Of a DNA stretch of 64,000 nucleotides, positions 1-7,862 are shown piece after piece. The number at the start of each line of letters is the position of its first letter. Position 1 is the stretch's first letter. Source of the stretch: JAGNZR01 sp051656905 (GTDB lineage: Bacteria; Fusobacteriota; Fusobacteriia; Fusobacteriales; Fusobacteriaceae); NCBI GenBank assembly GCA_051656905.1, contig JBOFJQ010000010.1:1-64000 (forward strand), read 5' to 3'. A program made the translations under genes and the position numbers. Under the pieces are notes generated by a model. The model did not search any database. It worked only from the letters and a program-made list of their open reading frames with translations, and had not been told where the DNA came from.

Positions 1-1047
1 GGTGTTGTAATGATGGTTACAGGAACTGACGAAAATGGAGTACAAATTGGAGAGTTTGGATCTTCTGAGGGAATATTAGAAGAGAACATTTCATGGGGAA
101 GACCAGGAGCACCAGATAGAGGAGATATAATTATCAAAACTCAAGTGGTAATCAAAGCTGGAACAAACATGGAGAGACCAGGACCGCTTGCTGCACATGC
201 TGTAACAGATATCATAACTCAAGAGATTAGAAAAGCTTTAAAAGTTGCTGAAGATTCTCTAGTTGTATCAACAGAAGAGTTAGTTCAATATAGAAGACCA
301 GGAAAGAAAAAAGTAGTAGTAATTAAAGAGATTATGGGACAAGGTGCTATGCATGATAACCTAATCTTACCAGTAGAACCAGTTGGAGTACTTGGAGGAA
401 AACCTAACGTTGACTTAGGAAATATCCCTGTAATGTTATCACCATTAGAAGTTTTAGATGGAGGAATCCACGCTTTAACTTGTATAGGACCAGCATCTAA
501 AGAGTGTTCAAGACACTACTATAGAGAACCATTAGTAATCGAAGCTATGAACGATGAAGAAATCGATTTATGCGGAGTTATCTTTGTTGGAAGTCCACAA
601 GTAAACAGCGAAAAATTCTATGTTTCTGAGAGATTAGGAATGATGGTTGAAGCTTTAGATGTAGAGGGAGCAATTATCACAACAGAAGGATTTGGAAATA
701 ACCATATCGACTTTGCAAGTCATATTGAGCAAGTTGGAATGAGAGAAATAGACGTAGTAGGAATGTCATTCTCAGCTGTACAAGGTGCACTAGTTGTTGG
801 AAACAAATACATGGTTAACATGATTGATAACAACAAATCAGTTGAAGGAATTGAAAATGAAATATTATCTTGCAACACTTTATGTGAAGAGGATGCAATA
901 AGAGCATTATCAATGTTAAAAACTTCTATGGCTGGAGAGCAAGTTGCTGAAGCTGAAAGAAAATGGAATCCAAATGTAAAAGAATCTAATATAGAAACAG
1001 TTGAAAAAGTTATTGGAAAAGCAATAAATAGATCGGCTACTAGATAA
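1..1047 (+). CDS. prdA: D-proline reductase proprotein PrdA, C-terminal part (5' end outside window)
   Basis: The reading frame is open from base 1, so the gene starts upstream. PrdA is the precursor of the pyruvoyl-containing subunits of D-proline reductase, which reduces D-proline to 5-aminovalerate in Stickland fermentation. The self-cleavage site is visible as HALT|CIGPASKE, with the cysteine codon at 481-483; in the characterised clostridial enzyme this cysteine becomes the pyruvoyl group. The following genes (small protein, prdB, prdD, prdE, prdF) are the usual cluster partners. The start codon and N-terminal half cannot be seen. The stop is TAA at 1045-1047. Confidence 0.95.
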   Translation, partial: GVVMMVTGTDENGVQIGEFGSSEGILEENISWGRPGAPDRGDIIIKTQVVIKAGTNMERPGPLAAHAVTDIITQEIRKALKVAEDSLVVSTEELVQYRRPGKKKVVVIKEIMGQGAMHDNLILPVEPVGVLGGKPNVDLGNIPVMLSPLEVLDGGIHALTCIGPASKECSRHYYREPLVIEAMNDEEIDLCGVIFVGSPQVNSEKFYVSERLGMMVEALDVEGAIITTEGFGNNHIDFASHIEQVGMREIDVVGMSFSAVQGALVVGNKYMVNMIDNNKSVEGIENEILSCNTLCEEDAIRALSMLKTSMAGEQVAEAERKWNPNVKESNIETVEKVIGKAINRSATR

Positions 1048-1097
1048 TAAAATATTAAAAATAAAAAATACTAATTAAAGAATGAAGGAAGTAGAAC

Positions 1098-1343
1098 ATG
1101 AAATATGGAGACAGAATTATAGAGATGCGTGGAATAATTGTAGAGGTTCAAGATGGAGCTGTTGCAATGGATTTAAAAGGACGTTTAGGATATTTAAAAG
1201 TACCAATGAGAATGTTAGTAACAGATTATCCATTAGAAGTTGGACAAGAAGTAGCTTTTAATATGAGTTTTCCAGAAGTTCTAAGCCCAGAAATTCAAGA
1301 AAAATATGTAAAAAATATAAATAGAAAAAAGGAGACAGTATAA
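1098..1343 (+). CDS. Small conserved protein between prdA and prdB
   Basis: This 81-residue protein lies between prdA and prdB and overlaps the prdB start by one base, so the two are translationally coupled. A small uncharacterised protein occupies this place in clostridial proline reductase clusters (recalled as the CBO2463/CBO2479-type family; from memory, not checked). It has no signal peptide or membrane segment and looks like a compact beta-rich protein (VEVQDGAVAMDLKGRLGYLKVP). A purine-rich ribosome site (GAAGGAAG) precedes the ATG. Its function is unknown; a role in assembly or maturation of the reductase is inference from position only. Confidence 0.8.
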   Translation: MKYGDRIIEMRGIIVEVQDGAVAMDLKGRLGYLKVPMRMLVTDYPLEVGQEVAFNMSFPEVLSPEIQEKYVKNINRKKETV

Positions 1344-2062
1344 TGAAAACGTTTAAAGGGATGCAATCAGAGATATATGTTCCAATTACACCAAAATCAA
1401 TATTTACTCCTGTAACTAAAGCATTAAAAGATATGAAAATAGCTTTAGCAACAGCAGCAGGTGTACATTTAAAAACAGATACAAGATTTAACTTTGCTGG
1501 AGATTTTTCTTTCAGATTAGTTCCAGGGAATGCAAAAGATGAGGAGTTAATGGTTTCACACGGAGGATATGATAACGCTGACGTTAATAAAGATATCAAC
1601 TGTATGTTCCCACTTGCAAGATTAAGAGAGTTACAAGCTACAGGAATGTTTAAAGAAGTAGCAGAAACTCACATAGGATTCATGGGTGGAGGAGGAAACC
1701 AAGAGAAATTCCAAAACGAAACTGGTCCTGCCATCGCAAAAATACTTAAAGACGAAGGGGTTGACGCTGTTGTGTTAACTGCTGGCTGAGGAACTTGTCA
1801 CCGTTCTGCTGTATTAGTACAGAGAGCTATAGAGGAATCGGGTATTCCTACAATCGTTATCGCAGCTTTACCACCAGTAGTTAGACAAAGTGGAACTCCA
1901 AGAGCAGTTGCTCCGCTTGTTCCAATGGGAGCTAACGCAGGAGAGCCAAACAATATAGAGCAACAAACAGCTATATTAAAGGCAACTTTAGAAGAGTTAA
2001 TTAAAATTCAAACTCCAGGTAAAATAGTACCTTTACCTTTTGAATATAACGCAAAAGTTTAA
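1343..2062 (+). CDS. prdB: D-proline reductase selenoprotein subunit PrdB (UGA read as selenocysteine)
   Basis: The gene encodes 239 residues if the in-frame TGA at 1787-1789 (codon 149) is read as selenocysteine. Sequence on both sides belongs to one protein: LTAG-U-GTCHRSAV, giving a U-x-x-C redox motif, and the frame continues to TAA at 2060-2062. PrdB carries the selenocysteine that attacks the substrate bound at the PrdA pyruvoyl group. The N-terminal half contains the glycine-rich segment FMGGGGNQE. A hairpin suited to a bacterial SECIS follows the TGA. A conventional gene caller would truncate this gene at codon 148. The Sec machinery (selA, selB, selC, selD) is not in the window. Confidence 0.95.
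1787..1825 (+). promoter_or_regulatory. Candidate SECIS element for prdB
   Basis: Downstream of the UGA at 1787-1789, bases 1805-1825 can form an 8-bp stem, TCT(g)CTGTA with TACAGAGA, with one bulged G and the apical loop TTAG at 1814-1817. The loop begins 24 bases after the UGA, within the range usual for bacterial SECIS hairpins read by SelB. The stem is seen in the sequence; its role is inferred from position and from the need for Sec insertion here. Confidence 0.65.
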
Positions 2063-2154
2063 TTTTTTATAGAATAATATAAGATTATGTTTAATCTTAT
2101 ATGAGGTTTATAAAGAATGGTAGAGTAGTGAATAAACATTAAAAATAGGTAGTT

Positions 2155-2188
2155 TTTAAAGGTGATAAGTGTATCACCTTTAAATTTT
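2155..2188 (+). terminator. Hairpin between prdB and prdD (terminator or attenuator)
   Basis: A perfect 13-bp stem (2155-2167 with 2172-2184) around the loop AGTG is followed by a short TTTT run at 2185-2188. A weaker 11-bp AT-rich hairpin lies at 2077-2102. The prd cluster continues 20 bases further on, so this element would reduce or separate expression of prdD/E/F relative to prdA/B. Confidence 0.6.
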
Positions 2189-2208
2189 CCCATTTTAAAG
2201 GAGAATTT

Positions 2209-2979
2209 ATGGATAGAAGACAGTTAACAATAAAAGCTTTTAATGTAAATTCTATAAAATTTGGAGATAAAGTAACACTGAATAATGGTGAGTTAACTTT
2301 AAAATTAGCAGAGAATTATTTAGAACTGCTTAAAATCCATGGCAATATAAAAAAATATATAAAAAGTTTTAAATTGACAGTGATAAATCCAAAGGAAAAG
2401 AACATCTATGTAAACTCTATAATGGACTTCATACCTATATCAACTAAAGTGCTAGGAGAGATAGGGTATGGTATAACGCATACTGTAGTAGGAGCCGTTG
2501 TTATGTTAACAGGGTGTGATGAAACTAAAAAACAGATTTGTGAATTTGGAAAATCTGATGGGATATTATCTGAAAAAGTTAAGTTTGGAAGAGCTGGGAC
2601 ACCAGAAGAAACAGACTATATAATTCATTTAGATGTAGAAGTCTATGAAAATGCACATGTTGAAAGAGAGTGTATAAATACCTGTCATGAACTTTGTGAC
2701 ATAATTGTCCAAGAAGTAAGAGAGGTATTGAAGAGAGTAGATGGGAAATTAGCAGCTGAAAGACATGATTATTATGCAGATACTAAGCAAGATGAGTATA
2801 AGAAAAAAGTTGTAATATTGAAGCAAGTTGCTGGTCAAGGAGCAATGTACGATACTAGAATTTTTCCTGCAGAACCTAGTGGTTATATAGGGGGGTATTC
2901 TATTATTGATTGTATGAATATGCCTGTTTTTATCTCTGTAAATGAATATAGAGATGGAGCTATTAGAGCTATGCACTAA
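2209..2979 (+). CDS. prdD: Proline reductase cluster protein PrdD
   Basis: This 256-residue protein is homologous to the PrdA region that precedes the cleavage site. For example, ICEFGKSDGILSEKVKFGRA matches IGEFGSSEGILEENISWGRP of PrdA, and VAGQGAMYD matches IMGQGAMHD. It ends DGAIRAMH-stop, exactly where PrdA reads DGGIHALT before its processed cysteine. The ribosome site AAAGGAG is at 2198-2204. PrdD is a known accessory member of these clusters with no settled biochemical role. The pairing with prdE downstream suggests a two-chain PrdA-like protein that needs no proteolysis, which is inference. Confidence 0.85.
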   Translation: MDRRQLTIKAFNVNSIKFGDKVTLNNGELTLKLAENYLELLKIHGNIKKYIKSFKLTVINPKEKNIYVNSIMDFIPISTKVLGEIGYGITHTVVGAVVMLTGCDETKKQICEFGKSDGILSEKVKFGRAGTPEETDYIIHLDVEVYENAHVERECINTCHELCDIIVQEVREVLKRVDGKLAAERHDYYADTKQDEYKKKVVILKQVAGQGAMYDTRIFPAEPSGYIGGYSIIDCMNMPVFISVNEYRDGAIRAMH

Positions 2980-2990
2980 GAGGAGGGGTT

Positions 2991-3455
2991 ATGGGAGTTG
3001 GACCATCAACAAAAGAAACAACATTACATCATTTTAAAGATCCAATTTTAAAAATATTATCAGAGGATAGAGATATAGATTTGTTAGGAGTTGTAGTAGT
3101 TGGAACTCCTCAATCTAATCAAGAAAAATATTTTGTTGGAAAAAGAGCTGCAACTCTTTTAAAGGAGATAGGAACTGAGGGGGTTCTATTTTCTTTAGAT
3201 GGTTGGGGTAATAGTCACGTAGATTATGAAAATACTATGAGAGAGATTGGAGTAAGAGAGATTCCAGTTGTAGGAATAAGCTTTGTAGGGACCCAAGCTC
3301 AATTTGTAGTAAAAAATAATTATATGGACACAATAGTAGATATTAATAAAAGCGAACTTGGGATAGAAACAGAGGTAGTTGGGGAGAATAGTTTATCTGA
3401 ACTAGATGCAAAGAAAGCAATAGCTTTTTTAAAATTAAAAATGAGGAGGAAATAA
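2991..3455 (+). CDS. prdE: Proline reductase cluster protein PrdE
   Basis: This 154-residue protein is homologous to the C-terminal, post-cleavage part of PrdA. MGVGPSTKET aligns with CIGPASKEC, so the start methionine takes the place of the pyruvoyl-forming cysteine. Further along, WGNSHVDYENTMREIGVREI matches FGNNHIDFASHIEQVGMREI. The gene starts 11 bases after the prdD stop with a very strong ribosome site, GAGGAGGGG. It cannot carry a pyruvoyl group derived from cysteine at this position, so a structural or regulatory role is more likely than catalysis. Confidence 0.85.
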   Translation: MGVGPSTKETTLHHFKDPILKILSEDRDIDLLGVVVVGTPQSNQEKYFVGKRAATLLKEIGTEGVLFSLDGWGNSHVDYENTMREIGVREIPVVGISFVGTQAQFVVKNNYMDTIVDINKSELGIETEVVGENSLSELDAKKAIAFLKLKMRRK

Positions 3456-3456
3456 A

Positions 3457-4467
3457 ATGAAAATTTCTAAACAGTTAATAGCGGTAGATTCTCACACAAT
3501 GGGAGAGCCTACAAGAATCATAATTAGTGGGGTGCCCAGTATTCCTGGAGATACAATGCCAGAGAAAAAAGCTTATTTAGAGGAGCACTTAGATCATTTA
3601 AGAACAGCAGTAATGTTAGAACCAAGAGGGCATAATGATATGTTTGGATCGATAATAACAGCTCCAACAAATAAAGAAGCGGACTTAGGTATAATCTTCA
3701 TGGATGGAGGAGGATATTTAAATATGTGTGGTCATGGAACTATAGGTGCAATGACTGCAGCAGTTGAACTTGGAATGGTAGAAGTGACTGAGCCAATAAC
3801 TGAGATAGTAATGGAAGCTCCAGCTGGATTAGTTAGAGGTAGAGTACAGGTTGAAGATGGAAGAGCTAAAGAAGTATCTTTCACAAATGTACCAGCATTT
3901 TTATATAAAAGAGACATAAAGGTAAATGTTCCAGAGTTAAATAAAGAGATAACTATGGATATATCTTTTGGTGGAAGTTTCTTTGCAATTCTTCACAAAG
4001 ATGAAATTGGAATGGAAATTTGCCCTAAAAATACAAATGACTTAAACAAGATTGGAGTGGCAATTTTAAAAGCTGTTAATGAGCAAGTAAAAGTTGAGCA
4101 TCCTGAGTTAAAGCATATTAATACAGTTGATTTAGTTGAGATATATGGCCCAGCAAAATCAGCAGATGCTACTTATCAAAATGTAGTTATATTTGGAGAC
4201 GGTCAAGTTGATAGATCTCCATGCGGTACAGGAACTTCTGCAAAAATGGCAACATTATTTGCAAAAGGTCACTTAAAAAAAGGTGAGCTTTTTGTGTATG
4301 AAAGTATCATAGAAACTAAATTCAAGGGAAAAGTTTTAGATTCTTATGAAAAAGATGGATTAATTTATGTTATCCCAGAAATAACAGCAAGTGCTTATAT
4401 TACAGGAATGAACCATTTACTAATAGATCCTCAAGATCCATTAAAATACGGATTCTCTTTAAAATAA
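3457..4467 (+). CDS. prdF: Proline racemase PrdF
   Basis: This 336-residue cytosolic enzyme interconverts L- and D-proline and so supplies the D-proline substrate of the reductase encoded upstream. Both catalytic cysteines of the racemase family are present: Cys91 in NMCGHGT and Cys256 in DRSPCGTGTSA, so it should be a true racemase rather than a hydroxyproline dehydratase variant. It starts one base after the prdE stop with the ribosome site GAGGAGG at the end of prdE. It is the last recognisable prd gene. Confidence 0.93.
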   Translation: MKISKQLIAVDSHTMGEPTRIIISGVPSIPGDTMPEKKAYLEEHLDHLRTAVMLEPRGHNDMFGSIITAPTNKEADLGIIFMDGGGYLNMCGHGTIGAMTAAVELGMVEVTEPITEIVMEAPAGLVRGRVQVEDGRAKEVSFTNVPAFLYKRDIKVNVPELNKEITMDISFGGSFFAILHKDEIGMEICPKNTNDLNKIGVAILKAVNEQVKVEHPELKHINTVDLVEIYGPAKSADATYQNVVIFGDGQVDRSPCGTGTSAKMATLFAKGHLKKGELFVYESIIETKFKGKVLDSYEKDGLIYVIPEITASAYITGMNHLLIDPQDPLKYGFSLK

Positions 4468-4548
4468 AAGGTATTAGGTTAAAAGATAATTAGATTAGAA
4501 GATATTAAAAGAGAATTAAATAATAAATTAAGAATATTGGAGGGGTAA

Positions 4549-5418
4549 ATGGATATAGTTTTCATATTATTATCACTTTTAACGTTAGGTGCGGTGATAT
4601 TTGCAGTTACATTTTTTAAGGATTATTCAAAAGCGAAAGCTGAAGGAAGATTAGAAAAAGAAGGAAGTACAATGGCATTTTCTATAACAGGATTTGCTAT
4701 TAACTTCTTTGATACTCTAGGTATTGGTGGATTTGCACCAATGACTGCAGTTTTTAAAAACTTTAATTTAGTTAAAGATGGAATAATTCCAGGAACACTA
4801 AATACAACAATGTGTATACCAGTAATAGCAGAGGCTATTATTTTTATCAAAGAGGTAAAAGTAGAGCCAACGACTCTAATTTCTATGTTAATTGCAGCAG
4901 TTGCAGGAGCAGTAATTGGAGCTGGAATTGTATCTAAATTAGATGAAAAGAAAATACAAAAAGGTATGGGGGTTGCTTTATTCTGTGTTGTATTAATTAT
5001 GTTAGCTGGAAAGCTAGGGTTAATGCCAGTTGGAGGAGAAGCTATAGGACTTTCTGGAACTAAATTAGCTATTGCAGTAGTAGGAAACTTTATCTTAGGT
5101 GCGTTAATGACTTTAGGAATAGGATTATACGCTCCATGTATGGCTCTTGTATATGCTTTAGGAATGAGCCCATTAGTAGCATTCCCAATTATGATGGCAT
5201 CTTGTGCATACTTAATGCCAGCAGCAAGTATGAAATTTATTAAAGAGGGAGCTTACAATAGAAGAGCAACAATGATAATAACAATAACAGGAGTTGTTGG
5301 AGTTATAGTAGCTGCTTACTTAGTAAAATCTTTACCTTTAAACATTTTAACTTGGCTTGTAATGTGTGTAATAGCTTACACATCAATCAAATTATTAAAA
5401 GATTCTGCTAAAAAATAA
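4549..5418 (+). CDS. TauE/SafE-family membrane permease
   Basis: This 289-residue integral membrane protein has about eight hydrophobic segments and the glycine-rich repeats of the TauE/SafE (DUF81) permease family. It follows prdF by 81 bases with its own ribosome site (GGAGGGG) and is followed by a strong terminator, so it probably ends the prd transcript. Family members export sulfite, sulfonates or other small organic anions. Export of 5-aminovalerate or uptake of a proline-related compound is possible from context but unproven. Confidence 0.8.
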   Translation: MDIVFILLSLLTLGAVIFAVTFFKDYSKAKAEGRLEKEGSTMAFSITGFAINFFDTLGIGGFAPMTAVFKNFNLVKDGIIPGTLNTTMCIPVIAEAIIFIKEVKVEPTTLISMLIAAVAGAVIGAGIVSKLDEKKIQKGMGVALFCVVLIMLAGKLGLMPVGGEAIGLSGTKLAIAVVGNFILGALMTLGIGLYAPCMALVYALGMSPLVAFPIMMASCAYLMPAASMKFIKEGAYNRRATMIITITGVVGVIVAAYLVKSLPLNILTWLVMCVIAYTSIKLLKDSAKK

Positions 5419-5448
5419 GTAGATATTAAAAATATTAAAAAGAAAAAA

Positions 5449-5480
5449 AGCTACTTAACTTAAGTGTTAAGTAGCTTTTT
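5449..5480 (+). terminator. Bidirectional terminator between the permease and ocd
   Basis: A perfect 11-bp stem (5449-5459 with 5466-5476) with loop TTAAGT has a T-run after it and an A-run before it, so it can stop both the plus-strand prd transcript and the minus-strand operon that ends at 5531. Confidence 0.88.
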
Positions 5481-5530
5481 AATTTAAAGAATAACTTTTT
5501 AATTTAAAAGATAAATATTATCATTTTTTA

Positions 5531-6481
5531 TTAAAAATCTATTTTTGTACCTATATTTTTAGAGATAGCTTGTTCATAAATATATCTCGCAACTGATACA
5601 TCAAATATTGAACTTCCAGTTGATTTATAGAAAGTAATAGCATTTTCATCTCTAGTTATTGTAGTGTTATTAGCTATAATATCTGAAATTTCTATTGCTG
5701 TTGTAACACCGTCTAAATCTCCACTTTCTGTAACTGCATCCTTTGTATCTACAGAGATATATTGAGCCTTATCTAGAACTGCCTTTGGAATCTCATTCAT
5801 ACTCTTAGTATAAGATCCTATTCCGTTAATATGGCATCCTTTTACAGTATCTTCCAGTGAAAAAACAGGTGTTTTACTTGTTGTTACGGTGATTATAATA
5901 TCTGAGCTTTCTACGCACTCTTTAGAAGTGTGTGTAGGAATAAACTTAACATCTGAATATGATTTTGAAAGTTTAGTAGCTAAATCCTCACAGTGAGCAA
6001 AGTTAAAATCAAAAATTTTAACAGTTTTAATTTTTCTTGTAGCTAAAGCACCAAGTATTTGATGTTCAGCTTGTCCCCCAGCTCCTATGATTCCTAAGGT
6101 TTCAGAATTTTCTCTAGATAGATATTTAAGACCAACAGCACCAACAGCTCCAGTTCTTACCTTAGTTAAAAAAGTACCATCCATAATGCAGATTATTTCA
6201 CCAGTTTTATCATCTAGTAGTAACATTTTACCTAAAACAACATCTTTATTGATGTGTGCATTCTCAGGGAAAACAGATACAATTTTGATTCCTAAAGAGT
6301 TCATACTAGGAATATAAGCTGGCATGAAAAGAGAAGTTGAATTTTCTCCCACTGGAATATGTGCACGAAGTGGTGCAATAGTCTCATTTTTACTGTAAGC
6401 TAAAAGTGAATCTTCTATAATTGTAATAGCATCTTTTATTGAAATTAACTCTTCCATTTGAACCTTATTTAATAAAAGCAT
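5531..6481 (-). CDS. Ornithine cyclodeaminase / mu-crystallin family protein
   Basis: This 316-residue NAD(P)-dependent protein carries the family features: KVRTGAVGAVG in the N-terminal half and the Rossmann motif IGAGGQAEHQ near the middle. Ornithine cyclodeaminase makes L-proline and ammonia from ornithine, which would feed the proline reductase genes on the other side of the terminator. The same fold also covers pyrroline-2-carboxylate reductases and alanine dehydrogenases, so the substrate is not certain. It is the last gene of a three-gene minus-strand operon, 21 bases after the flavoprotein gene. Confidence 0.82.
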   Translation of the reverse strand: MLLLNKVQMEELISIKDAITIIEDSLLAYSKNETIAPLRAHIPVGENSTSLFMPAYIPSMNSLGIKIVSVFPENAHINKDVVLGKMLLLDDKTGEIICIMDGTFLTKVRTGAVGAVGLKYLSRENSETLGIIGAGGQAEHQILGALATRKIKTVKIFDFNFAHCEDLATKLSKSYSDVKFIPTHTSKECVESSDIIITVTTSKTPVFSLEDTVKGCHINGIGSYTKSMNEIPKAVLDKAQYISVDTKDAVTESGDLDGVTTAIEISDIIANNTTITRDENAITFYKSTGSSIFDVSVARYIYEQAISKNIGTKIDF

Positions 6482-6502
6482 ATATCTCCTTTTGGTATTA
6501 GA

Positions 6503-7846
6503 TTATTTAGCAACATTTCCAGCAACGTTCATTACATCCCATGTTCTAGCAAAAGGTGGAGAGTAACAAAGGTCTAACATTCCAAGGTCATCTACAGTCA
6601 TTTTGCATGTAATAGCAGTTGCAAGTGTATCTACTCTTAGAACTGCACCTTTTTTACCAGCTATTTGACCACCAAGTAACACTCTAGTTTGAGCATCATA
6701 AATTAACTTTACCCAGATGTCAGTTTGACCAGGATAATAATTTGTTTGGTTCTTATCTTTAATGAAAACAGTTTTGTAATCTATTCCCATTTTTTTTGCG
6801 TCGTTTTCAGTAATACCAGTTCTTCCAGCTTCCATGTCCATAACTTTTACACAAGCAGAACCAATAGTTCCTTTAAAAGAAGTTTCAACTCCTGCAAGGT
6901 TTTCTCCAACTACTCTTCCAATTTTGTTAGCAGTTGTAGCTAAAGGAATATATACATTTTCTTTCATTACTGAGTGGTAAACTGTAGCACAATCTCCAGC
7001 AGAATAAATTGAATCAATAGAAGTTTTTCCATGTTCATCAATAATTAAAGCTCCATTAGGAAGCATTTTTATTCCAGTGTCTTTCAAGAAAGCAGTATTA
7101 GGTCTGATTCCAGTTGCAATAATTGCAAGATCACAAGGATAAACTCCTTTATCAGTTATAATTTCAGAAATTTTTCCGTTAATATCTTTAAATTCAAGAA
7201 CAATTTCATTTAGGTGTAAAGAAACGTCCTTGTGAGTTTTTATCTCTTCTTGAAGAACATCTGTAATCTCTTCATCAAAACTTTCAATTAAAATTCTTGA
7301 TGAAAGTTGAATATTTCTTATTGATTTTTTACCTAGATGAGCCATAGCTTCAACAGTTTCAAGACCAATATATCCAGCTCCAATAATAACTATATTTTGA
7401 ATTTTTTCATCCATAGCTATTTTTTTTAGGTTTATTCCGTCAGCAAACTCTTTTAAAGTAGAAACATTTTCAAGTGCTACGTTTTTAATTGGAGGAATAA
7501 TTGCATGTGCCCCTGTTGCAACCATAAGTTTGTCATAAGTATCTTCAAATATTTCTCCGTTTTTTAAATTCTTAACTGTAATAACTTTTTTATCAGGATT
7601 TACAGATAAAATTTCATGGTTAATTCTAAGGTCCATACCAGCTTTTACAAAGTCTTCTGGACGTCTAGCGATCATATTATCAGGACTGCTATAAAAATCT
7701 CCAACAAAATAAGGTAAACCACAAGCTCCCCAAGAAACTATATCAGTTTTCTCGTAAACAGTAATTTTTGCATCTTTATTTAATCTACTAGCTTTAGCTG
7801 CAGCACTCATACCTGCAGCAACACCACCAATTATTATTATTTTCAT
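6503..7846 (-). CDS. CoA-disulfide reductase / NADH oxidase-like flavoprotein
   Basis: This 447-residue FAD-dependent pyridine nucleotide-disulfide oxidoreductase has the FAD motif IIIGGVAAGMSAA at the N-terminus, the single redox cysteine Cys42 in SWGACGLPYFVG, the NAD-binding motif IIGAGYIGLE and the C-terminal dimerisation domain. Members reduce CoA disulfide, polysulfide or persulfide, or reduce oxygen to water. Its place next to a cysteine desulfidase-type gene would fit reduction of sulfur compounds released from cysteine, which is inference. It lies 16 bases after the upstream gene. Confidence 0.85.
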   Translation of the reverse strand: MKIIIIGGVAAGMSAAAKASRLNKDAKITVYEKTDIVSWGACGLPYFVGDFYSSPDNMIARRPEDFVKAGMDLRINHEILSVNPDKKVITVKNLKNGEIFEDTYDKLMVATGAHAIIPPIKNVALENVSTLKEFADGINLKKIAMDEKIQNIVIIGAGYIGLETVEAMAHLGKKSIRNIQLSSRILIESFDEEITDVLQEEIKTHKDVSLHLNEIVLEFKDINGKISEIITDKGVYPCDLAIIATGIRPNTAFLKDTGIKMLPNGALIIDEHGKTSIDSIYSAGDCATVYHSVMKENVYIPLATTANKIGRVVGENLAGVETSFKGTIGSACVKVMDMEAGRTGITENDAKKMGIDYKTVFIKDKNQTNYYPGQTDIWVKLIYDAQTRVLLGGQIAGKKGAVLRVDTLATAITCKMTVDDLGMLDLCYSPPFARTWDVMNVAGNVAK

Positions 7847-7862
7847 TTTCGCCCCTTTTTGA

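Noticed and set aside
1787..1789. Premature stop or frameshift in prdB
   Set aside because: The frame continues as PrdB on both sides of the TGA, with the expected U-x-x-C motif, so it is a selenocysteine codon.
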